A DNA stretch of 11,022 bases, taken from NCBI GenBank assembly GCA_031258915.1, contig JAIRMD010000038.1, positions 1 to 11,022 on the forward strand, given 5' to 3'. Made by a program: the position numbers and the translations under genes. This DNA is from Prevotellaceae bacterium (GTDB taxonomy: Bacteria; Bacteroidota; Bacteroidia; Bacteroidales; UBA932). Positions 6,248-11,022 of the stretch are shown here, one piece after another (positions within the stretch are counted from its first letter, which is position 1; every line of letters begins with the position of its first letter). Below the pieces are notes generated by a model. It did not search any database. It saw nothing but the letters and a program-made list of their open reading frames with translations, and was not told the DNA's origin.

Positions 6248-7303
6248 ATGTTTATCGCCAGAAAGAGAAGCTTTAACTGGATGAGCAAGCTGCTACTTTT
6301 TTTGCTTGGGGCGGCGCTTGGGGCGGCGCTTGCGCCGGCGGCGGGCTGCGGCACGGACGCGGCCTGCAAGCGCTTTGCAGGGGTTGCGCTGGGCACCACC
6401 TACTCCATCGTCGCCTGCGGCGGCGGCGGCGATACGCTACAGGGCGAGGTGGAGGAGCTCATGCGGCGCGTCGAAAAATCGCTCTCCATTTACGACGAGG
6501 AGTCGGTAATTTCCAAGGTAAACCGCAACGAAGACGCTGTGCTGGACAGCTTTTTTATTGAGTGCTTTGAGGTAGCCAAGGAGGTGAGCCGGCATACCGG
6601 CGGAGCGTTCGATGTCAGCGGGGCACCGCTGTTTGCCGCGTGGGGGTTTGGGGCCAACGAGCATGACACTCCTCCCACCCAGCAGCAAATAGACAGCCTG
6701 AAGCTGCTGTGCGGCATGGATAAGCTCGCCATCGTCAACAACCGCCTTGTAAAGTCAGACCCTCGCGCTCAGCTCAACGCCAACGCCGTAGCAAAGGGCT
6801 ACACGGTTGATGTGGTAGCGCGCTTCTTGGAAAGCAAAAATGTTACCGGCTACTTAGTCGAAATTGGCGGCGAAATCCGCTGCGGAGGCGCGAAGCCCAA
6901 CGGCGACAAGTGGGCGGTAGGCATTGACAGCCCAAGGGATGGCAACTTTACCCCGGGCGCCGACCTTGCGGGCAAAGTGAAAATGAGCGACCGCGCAATG
7001 GCCACATCGGGCAACTACCGCCGGTTCTACATGAGCAGCAACAAAAAAATACCGCATACCATCAACCCTGCTACGGGATACCCTGTGGACAACAACATGC
7101 TCAGCGCAACTGTGATTGCCGGCAGCTGCGCCGCTGCCGATGCCTACGCCACAGCTTTCATGGTGATGGGCATAGACAGCGCAAAGGCTGTGCTGAGCAG
7201 ATGCAGCGAGATGGAGGGTTTTTTGATATTCTCCGAGCAGCAGCAGCTGAAAACGTACGCTACGCCAAAGCTCAGGGAGTGGCTGATTACAAATAATTTC
7301 TAA
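6248..7303 (+). CDS. apbE: FAD:protein FMN transferase, exported and probably a lipoprotein
   Basis: ApbE attaches FMN from FAD covalently to a threonine or serine of envelope flavoproteins such as NqrB/NqrC, RnfG/RnfD and FMN-binding-domain proteins. The protein has 351 residues. A basic N-terminus and hydrophobic stretch (about 14-31) end in AAGC, with Cys34 the likely lipidated residue; the box is imperfect because Ala stands at -3 where Leu is usual. Family motifs follow: GTTYS (49-53), SIYDEESVISKVN (80-92), GGAFDVSGAPL (118-128), LNANAVAKGYTVD (176-188), VEIGGEI (204-210), ATSGNYRRFY (252-261), HTINPATGYPV (270-280), and ADAYATAFMVMG (297-308) with the metal-ligand pair Asp298/Thr302. 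An alternative start at Met12 would keep the signal. No ApbE substrate (nqr/rnf) gene is in view; the next gene encodes an exported flavoenzyme that should bind FMN without a covalent link. Confidence 0.93.
   Translation: MFIARKRSFNWMSKLLLFLLGAALGAALAPAAGCGTDAACKRFAGVALGTTYSIVACGGGGDTLQGEVEELMRRVEKSLSIYDEESVISKVNRNEDAVLDSFFIECFEVAKEVSRHTGGAFDVSGAPLFAAWGFGANEHDTPPTQQQIDSLKLLCGMDKLAIVNNRLVKSDPRAQLNANAVAKGYTVDVVARFLESKNVTGYLVEIGGEIRCGGAKPNGDKWAVGIDSPRDGNFTPGADLAGKVKMSDRAMATSGNYRRFYMSSNKKIPHTINPATGYPVDNNMLSATVIAGSCAAADAYATAFMVMGIDSAKAVLSRCSEMEGFLIFSEQQQLKTYATPKLREWLITNNF
6308..6331 (+). repeat. 12-bp in-frame duplication in the apbE signal sequence
   Basis: GGGGCGGCGCTT is present twice in tandem and encodes Gly-Ala-Ala-Leu twice (residues 21-28) in the hydrophobic core of the signal peptide. 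The unit is four codons, so copy-number change would lengthen or shorten the core without breaking the frame. Confidence 0.85.
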
Positions 7304-7343
7304 TTTTTTTTTCTAATTTTCTCACTTAAAAAAAACAGCGAAC

Positions 7344-7952
7344 ATGAAAACAACAACTTTATGTGCGGGATTGCTGATGGTTTCGGCTACCGTACTTGCG
7401 CAGAACATCCAGCTTCCGGCTCCGCAAAAGAGCGGCGGCAAGCCGCTCATGGAAGCGCTATCGCAGCGCCAAAGCGCACGCGAGTTTGACGCTAAAGCGC
7501 TCAGCGAGCAAACGCTCTCCAATCTGCTGTGGGCAGCATTCGGCTTTAACCGCGACGGCAAGCGCACCGCGCCCTCTGCCAACAACCGGCAGGAGTTTGA
7601 GGTTTACGCAGCTTTGGAAAAAGGCCTCTACCTCTACAACGCAAAGGACAACGCGCTGGAGCTGGTGAAGAGCGAAGACCTACGCGCCAAAACAGGGCGG
7701 CAGGGTTTTACGAGCGTAGCGCCGCTCAACCTCATTTACGCTTACGATACCAAGAAGATGCCGGATGAAAAGATGGCCTACGCAGACTGCGGCTTCATTT
7801 CGCAGAACGTTTACCTGTACTGCGCTTCCGAAGGCTTGGCAACCGTTGTTCGCGGAGCAGTAGATAAGGATGGCCTTGCGCAGGCAATGGGCTTGAAATC
7901 CGGCTACGCCGTAGCGCTCGCGCAAACGGTAGGATACCCAAAAACAAAGTAG
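7344..7952 (+). CDS. Exported nitroreductase-like FMN protein (SagB-type family)
   Basis: The 202-residue protein has a signal peptide: MKTTTLCAGLLMVSATVLA, with probable cleavage after Ala19 or nearby, so it acts outside the cytoplasm. The mature part is a compact nitroreductase-fold domain. The FMN-phosphate motif QRQSAREFD (41-49) carries the RxSxR pattern at 42-46, followed by LLWAAFGFNRDGKRTAPSANNRQ (61-83 region) and Tyr/Leu-rich strands typical of SagB-like nitroreductases. C-terminal residues 150-172 include the helix and the ATVVRG turn. Homologues reduce nitro groups or quinones or oxidise peptide azolines; nothing here shows the substrate, and no peptide-cyclising partner genes (SagC/SagD) are present. 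It lies 40 bases after apbE on the same strand and is probably co-transcribed. This family normally holds FMN without a covalent bond, so the pairing with ApbE need not mean it is flavinylated. Confidence 0.82.
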   Translation: MKTTTLCAGLLMVSATVLAQNIQLPAPQKSGGKPLMEALSQRQSAREFDAKALSEQTLSNLLWAAFGFNRDGKRTAPSANNRQEFEVYAALEKGLYLYNAKDNALELVKSEDLRAKTGRQGFTSVAPLNLIYAYDTKKMPDEKMAYADCGFISQNVYLYCASEGLATVVRGAVDKDGLAQAMGLKSGYAVALAQTVGYPKTK

Positions 7953-8047
7953 CAGCAGGAGATTTACTGCTTCTGAAGGATTTTAGGAGGTGCTCTTCAA
8001 ATCGCCGGCCACAAAAAGGGTTTACCCCTGCTTCCCGCCAGTGAACA
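7953..8047. other. Short convergent spacer with weak hairpins
   Basis: The spacer separates the nitroreductase gene from the ribonuclease gene transcribed towards it. On the plus strand, AGCAG and CTGCT can pair around an 8-base loop just after the stop. On the minus strand, GGG-TAAA-CCC followed by TTTTT (8013-8027) may be a weak terminator for the ribonuclease. Neither is a strong intrinsic terminator. Confidence 0.3.
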
Positions 8048-9595
8048 TTAAAGATCTTCCCCGCTCTTGCTGTAAAAGAAAAACTCCAGAAAGCTGCACT
8101 CCTGTGAGGCTACCACCTTGAGCTTGCAGCGGTATTTTCGCTGCCAAAGCTTGCGCTTCGACGAAAATATGCCTGCGCACAGGTATGCCGCTACAAAGGG
8201 ATGCACGCGCAGGATGAGGCTACGCTCGTCCTCCTCGGAGGCGAGGTAGGCAAGGCGGCTTTCGAGCTGCTCGTCGAACAGGATGGTGGGCCCAACCTTG
8301 CCCGTGCCGTTGCAGGTAGGGCAGGCCTCCAGCGTTTGGATTTTCATTTCGGGGCGCACCCGCTGGCGCGTAAGCTGCATAAGGCCAAACTTGGAGAGCG
8401 GTAAAATATTGTGCTTGGCGCGGTCGTTCTCCATGAACTTTACCATCCGCTCGTAAAGCGTTTTGCGGTTATCGGGCTGGTACATGTCGATAAAATCTAC
8501 CACAATGATGCCGCCCATATCGCGCAGGCGCAGCTGGCGGGCAATTTCCTGCGCCGCGTTCAGGTTTACCTCAAGCGCGTTGGCCTCCTGGCTGTCGCCG
8601 CCCTTGCTGGAGCGGATGCCGCTGTTGACGTCCACCACGTGCAGCGCCTCAGTGTGATCTATCACTAAGTAGGCACCGCCCTTGAGTGACACCACCCGCC
8701 CAAAGCCCGACTTCACCTGCTTAGTCAGCCCAAAGTACTCAAAGATGGGCTTTCTGCCCGAGTAAAGCGTGACGATTTTTTCCTTTTCGGGTGCAATAGA
8801 GCCGATGTACTCCTTCACCTCGCTGTAGAGCGCATCGTTGTTGACGTAAATGCTGTTGAACGATACGTTGAGCAGGTCGCGCAGCATCGCGGTGGTACGG
8901 TTAACCTCAGTAGCAATCAGCAGGGGTGGCGTTCCGCCGTGTATTTTTTCGCAGTAGGTTTCCCACTGGCGTATGGTTGCCCGCAGCTCGCTGTCGAGCG
9001 TGGCAACCTTTCTGTTTTCGCACGCTGTGCGCATAATCACGCCGTAGTTTCGGGGAACAATGCTGTCCATTAGCCGCTTCAGGCGCTTGCGCTCTTCGCT
9101 CGACGCAATTTTTTGCGAGATGGATACTTTATCAACGAACGGTATCAGCACCATGTTGCGGTTGGCAATAGATATTTCGGCCGTTAGGCGCGGCCCTTTG
9201 GTCGAAATAGGCTCTTTGGCTATCTGCACCAGCACGGCCTGCCCTACGGCCAGCACATCGCCTATTTTGCCGTCTTTGGGGAGGCTTTTTTCCAGCTTAA
9301 ACTTCGATATGTCGGGGGTGCGCTCTTTCTTTAGCAGCGCCGATGTATACTTGGCCATAGACAGGAACTGCGCCCCCAAGTCGAGGTAATGCAAAAAGGC
9401 ATCCTTTTGATAGCCTACATCAATGAATGCAGCGTTGAGGCCCGGCATGATTTTTTTTACCCGCCCAAGGTATATATCGCCTACCGAAAAATTCGCGTTG
9501 CTTTGCTCCTTATGCAGCTCTACCAGCTGCTTATCTTCGAGCAAAGCTATAGTAATTTCGGAGGAGGCTACATCCACCACTAACTCATTATTCAT
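8048..9595 (-). CDS. rng: Ribonuclease G / RNase E family endoribonuclease
   Basis: This cytoplasmic, Mg-dependent, 5'-monophosphate-sensing endoribonuclease acts in rRNA maturation and mRNA turnover. It has 515 residues, typical of RNase G and lacking the long C-terminal scaffold of RNase E. An S1-like RNA-binding region spans about 36-130 (VGDIYLGRVKKIMPGLNAAFIDVG at its start), followed by the RNase H-like and DNase I-like domains. Catalytic acids are Asp322 in VVDVNSG and Asp367 in VVDFIDM, equivalent to Asp303 and Asp346 of E. coli RNase E. The Zn-link cysteines are Cys425 and Cys428 in CPTCNGTG, used for dimer contact. ATG at 9595 gives the canonical N-terminus MNNELVVDV. It lies downstream of the HU-like gene and the 29-residue basic gene, with a hairpin terminator between; some read-through could link them, since I see no good promoter in 9596-9676. 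Confidence 0.95.
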   Translation of the reverse strand: MNNELVVDVASSEITIALLEDKQLVELHKEQSNANFSVGDIYLGRVKKIMPGLNAAFIDVGYQKDAFLHYLDLGAQFLSMAKYTSALLKKERTPDISKFKLEKSLPKDGKIGDVLAVGQAVLVQIAKEPISTKGPRLTAEISIANRNMVLIPFVDKVSISQKIASSEERKRLKRLMDSIVPRNYGVIMRTACENRKVATLDSELRATIRQWETYCEKIHGGTPPLLIATEVNRTTAMLRDLLNVSFNSIYVNNDALYSEVKEYIGSIAPEKEKIVTLYSGRKPIFEYFGLTKQVKSGFGRVVSLKGGAYLVIDHTEALHVVDVNSGIRSSKGGDSQEANALEVNLNAAQEIARQLRLRDMGGIIVVDFIDMYQPDNRKTLYERMVKFMENDRAKHNILPLSKFGLMQLTRQRVRPEMKIQTLEACPTCNGTGKVGPTILFDEQLESRLAYLASEEDERSLILRVHPFVAAYLCAGIFSSKRKLWQRKYRCKLKVVASQECSFLEFFFYSKSGEDL

Positions 9596-9666
9596 AACTT
9601 CTTATGTATTGTTACGGTACGCATTATTTGTACAAAACTGTCCTTGCGCTATTCCGTATTTAGGGT

Positions 9667-9714
9667 TACAAAAAACAACAAACCTAAAGAGCGCATGCAC
9701 GCTTTAGGTTTGTT
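9667..9714 (-). terminator. Intrinsic terminator after the HU-like / small basic protein genes
   Basis: A 13-bp stem, AACAAACCTAAAG with CTTTAGGTTTGTT (9677-9689 and 9702-9714), encloses a 12-base loop that can pair a little further. Read on the minus strand, the stem is followed by GTTTTTTG, a run of T residues. Its position 28 bases after the stop of the small basic gene and upstream of rng supports termination of that transcript. Confidence 0.75.
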
Positions 9715-9741
9715 AATCCACATAAAAACTACAAGCCAACC

Positions 9742-9831
9742 TTACTTCTTCTTGTGCCTGTTTTTACGCAGGCGCTTCTTCCTTTTGTGGGTAGCCATTT
9801 TATGTCTTTTTCTCTTTTTTCCGCATGGCAT
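9742..9831 (-). CDS. 29-residue, extremely basic small protein
   Basis: The frame begins with ATG at 9831, preceded by an A/T-rich leader, and ends with TAA at 9742-9744. The protein starts MPCGKKRKRHKMATHK and ends KNRHKKK. It holds 11 Lys, 6 Arg and 3 His in 29 residues and no acidic residue, which suits an RNA- or ribosome-associated peptide. I recall near-identical short proteins in many Bacteroidetes beside HU-like and RNase G genes; they are often left out of annotations because of length. An internal ATG (Met12) would give an 18-residue form. It begins 29 bases after the stop of the HU-like gene and precedes a hairpin terminator, so it appears to be a co-transcribed second gene. A small ribosomal protein is the most likely role, but that is inference from composition and neighbours. 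Confidence 0.8.
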   Translation of the reverse strand: MPCGKKRKRHKMATHKRKKRLRKNRHKKK

Positions 9832-9860
9832 AGCGTTTCAATTTTATAGGGTTAAACAAA

Positions 9861-10151
9861 TTATTTCCTCTTAACGCTGCCTTTTACCTTATTGCCAAAG
9901 CTCTTTGCGGGCTTGAATGCAGGAATGTAGTGCTCCGGAATCACAATGGTAGTATTCTTGGAAATGTTGCGCGCCGTCTTTTGGGCTCTTTTCTTTATGA
10001 TGAAAGAGCCAAAACCGCGCAAGTACACATTCCGATCCTTTACCAATGCATCCTTTACTACTTCCATGAAGCATTCTACTGTTTTCTGCACTGCTACCTT
10101 TTCAACGCCGGTAACTTTTGCAACTTCATTTACGATGTCTGCCTTTGTCAT
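9861..10151 (-). CDS. HU/IHF-family DNA-binding protein
   Basis: This is a histone-like (DNABII) protein of 96 residues that binds and bends DNA as a dimer. The N-terminal helices MTKADIVNEVAKVTGVEK (1-18) and the dimer helix (19-37) are followed by RGFGSFIIKKRAQKTARNISK (45-65 region), the beta-arm, and IPAFKPAKSF (76-85). The usual arm motif GRNP is replaced by ARNISK, so the DNA-intercalating proline is missing from its standard place; IPEHYIP (71-77) still supplies prolines near the arm. The end is basic (KVKGSVKRK). I cannot tell HU from an IHF-like subunit. ATG at 10151 gives the standard family N-terminus. Upstream lies a -7 box on the minus strand and the divergent rplS gene. Confidence 0.92.
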   Translation of the reverse strand: MTKADIVNEVAKVTGVEKVAVQKTVECFMEVVKDALVKDRNVYLRGFGSFIIKKRAQKTARNISKNTTIVIPEHYIPAFKPAKSFGNKVKGSVKRK

Positions 10152-10201
10152 TACATTTTCTTTTAATAAGTTATCAATTTTTTTAATTGTAAGTTGGGCT
10201 A

Positions 10202-10209
10202 CAAAGATA
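10202..10209 (-). promoter_or_regulatory. Bacteroidetes -7 promoter box for the HU-like operon
   Basis: The minus strand reads TATCTTTG, an exact TAnnTTTG match, predicting a transcription start near 10195 and a leader of roughly 45 bases before the ATG at 10151. I see no TTTG box at the expected upstream distance. Confidence 0.55.
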
Positions 10210-10312
10210 GATAAGTTTTTCGGAATTGGTACTCCTTACCCCTCTTTTTTTCTTTGATTTACCCAAAAATTAACTTTTGAGAACTTTTTTTGGGAAAAAA
10301 AATCCGAATCGC

Positions 10313-10343
10313 TTTGATATTCCCATTTTATTGCTTACTTTTG
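10313..10343 (+). promoter_or_regulatory. Consensus Bacteroidetes promoter for rplS
   Basis: A -33 box TTTG (10313-10316) and a -7 box TACTTTTG (10336-10343) are separated by 19 bases, which fits the Bacteroidetes primary sigma consensus closely. Transcription would start near 10348, giving an untranslated leader of about 75 bases before the rplS ATG. It is the strongest promoter visible in the window, as expected for a ribosomal protein gene. Confidence 0.8.
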
Positions 10344-10421
10344 CCGTCCGTTTCAGCAACCTCTTACCGGTAATGAATACCTGGAGTAACGTTGCCTCAC
10401 ACAAAAAAACATCATACTACT

Positions 10422-10805
10422 ATGAAAGCGGATTTGATTAAGGTGGCGGAAGCAGCATTCTACGCCGACAACAAGAGATACCCTGCATTTAAAAGCGGTG
10501 ATACCATTACGGTAACCTACCGCATTGTGGAAGAAAATAATAAGGAGCGTTTGCAAAAGTTCAAGGGTGTGGTCATCCAGCGAAAAGGGCGTGGCAACAC
10601 GCAAATGTTTACCGTACGAAAAATATCGGAGAGCATAGGCGTGGAGCGCATCTTCCCCATCAGCTCCCCGTTTATTGAGAAAATTGAGCTCACAAAGGCA
10701 GGTAAGGTGCGCCGCGCGCGCATATTCTACCTGCGCAAGCTCACCGGTAAAAAAGCGCGCATCAAGGAGAAAAAAGTGGCAGTGGCAGCAGCCACAGCAC
10801 TGTAG
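10422..10805 (+). CDS. rplS: Large-subunit ribosomal protein L19 (bL19)
   Basis: L19 is a 50S protein at the interface with the 30S subunit. The 127-residue product has the usual architecture: N-terminal helix MKADLIKVAEA, the block FKSGDTITVTYRIVE (23-37), RLQKFKGVVIQRKGRG (43-58), and the C-terminal signature VRRARIFYLRKLTGKKARIKE (97-117). After the signature comes a short Ala/Val-rich tail (KKVAVAAATAL) that makes it slightly longer than many bacterial L19 proteins. I chose ATG at 10422 over the in-frame TTG at 10392, because MKADLI is the family start and the extra residues look like leader sequence. The start is preceded by an A-rich leader without a Shine-Dalgarno sequence. A tRNA gene follows on the same strand after 102 bases and may share its transcript. 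Confidence 0.97.
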   Translation: MKADLIKVAEAAFYADNKRYPAFKSGDTITVTYRIVEENNKERLQKFKGVVIQRKGRGNTQMFTVRKISESIGVERIFPISSPFIEKIELTKAGKVRRARIFYLRKLTGKKARIKEKKVAVAAATAL

Positions 10806-10865
10806 CGGTGTTGCAGCAATCGCCGTTGTTTCGCGCAGGGAAGCCGGAAACACGAGCAAAAGTGT

Positions 10866-10892
10866 GCATCGCTTTACGCGAAGCGCACAATA
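10866..10892 (+). repeat. Imperfect hairpin between rplS and the tRNA gene
   Basis: TGTG and CACA flank an inner CGCTT/AAGCG stem, with a 3-base bulge on the 5' side. No T-run follows, so it is not a normal intrinsic terminator; it could be a processing signal or mRNA 3' end structure upstream of the tRNA. Confidence 0.35.
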
Positions 10893-10907
10893 GCAAATTA
10901 TAGAAAT

Positions 10908-10981
10908 GGCGAGGTAGCTCAGCTGGTTAGAGCGCATGATTCATAATCATGAGGTCGAGGGTTCAAGCCCCTCTCTCGCTA
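10908..10981 (+). tRNA. tRNA with anticodon CAT, probably elongator tRNA-Met
   Basis: A full cloverleaf folds over 74 bases. The acceptor arms are GGCGAGG and TCTCGCT, the D-stem GCTC/GAGC, the anticodon stem CATGA/TCATG around loop TTCATAA, the variable loop AGGTC, the T-stem GAGGG/CCCTC around TTCAAGC, and discriminator A73. The anticodon stem lacks the three G-C pairs of the initiator, so it is not tRNA-fMet. Pairs G2-C71, C3-G70 and A5-T68 resemble E. coli elongator tRNA-Met rather than the lysidine-modified tRNA-Ile2, which also has a CAT anticodon; Ile2 cannot be excluded by eye. The first pair is G1-T72, and the genome encodes ACC then T, so CCA is not fully encoded. It probably shares a transcript with rplS. 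Confidence 0.93.
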
Positions 10982-10989
10982 CCTGAAAC

Positions 10990-11022
10990 AGAGAGGTTTA
11001 CGACAAACGTAAATCTCTTTTC
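10990..11022 (+). terminator. Intrinsic terminator after the tRNA gene
   Basis: A 13-bp stem (10990-11002 with 11008-11020, including two G-T pairs) closes a 5-base ACAAA loop. The 3' arm ends in TCTCTTTT, and the window stops two bases later, so any longer T-run is out of view. The hairpin starts 9 bases after the tRNA end and would terminate the rplS-tRNA transcript. Confidence 0.75.

Noticed and set aside
7344..7952. The nitroreductase-like protein as part of a thiazole/oxazole peptide cluster
   Set aside because: SagB-type similarity alone is not enough: there is no precursor peptide, cyclodehydratase or export gene nearby, and a signal peptide places the protein outside the cytoplasm.
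10392..10421. Upstream in-frame TTG start for rplS
   Set aside because: It would add ten residues ahead of the conserved MKADLI start; the ATG at 10422 is the family start.

Overview
The window looks like chromosomal DNA of a member of the Bacteroidota, most likely order Bacteroidales. The evidence is a set of arginine genes very close to those I recall from Bacteroides, starts without Shine-Dalgarno sequences, and Bacteroidetes-type promoters (-7 box TAnnTTTG, in one case with a TTTG box 19 bp upstream). Genes are spread over both strands and coding density is high. There is no CRISPR array, insertion sequence, phage gene or toxin-antitoxin pair.

Left part (1-4877): an arginine biosynthesis locus. 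On the minus strand, argF' (N-succinylornithine carbamoyltransferase) is followed, with a 17-bp overlap, by a membrane protein that runs off the left edge. On the plus strand come a GNAT gene equivalent to the unconventional Bacteroides acylglutamate synthase, then argG and argC. The two arms share a 110-bp divergent control region with back-to-back -7 boxes and a 10-bp palindrome. Residue Pro90 of ArgF' marks the succinylated variant of the pathway. The spacers on both sides of argG carry short tandem repeats of two different kinds. The heptamer array reaches into the argG reading frame and sets its stop codon. argB, argD, argE and argH are not in the window.

Middle part (4992-7952, plus strand): a WecA/TagO-type polyprenyl-phosphate sugar-phosphate transferase, which starts surface glycan synthesis; an ApbE flavin transferase with a lipoprotein-like signal; and an exported FMN nitroreductase-like protein. 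The last two are an envelope flavoprotein pair by position, but no functional link is proven.

Right part (8048-11022): on the minus strand, an HU/IHF-family DNA-binding protein, a 29-residue extremely basic protein missed by ordinary length cut-offs, a hairpin terminator, and an RNase E/G family ribonuclease. On the plus strand, ribosomal protein L19 (rplS) with a consensus promoter, a tRNA with anticodon CAT (probably elongator Met), and a terminator at the right edge. This is a translation and RNA-processing neighbourhood.

I see no convincing new multi-gene system. The observations most worth following are the repeat arrays that shape the start and end of arginine genes, TTG starts on two arginine genes, the Cys-rich acyltransferase, and the tiny basic protein.
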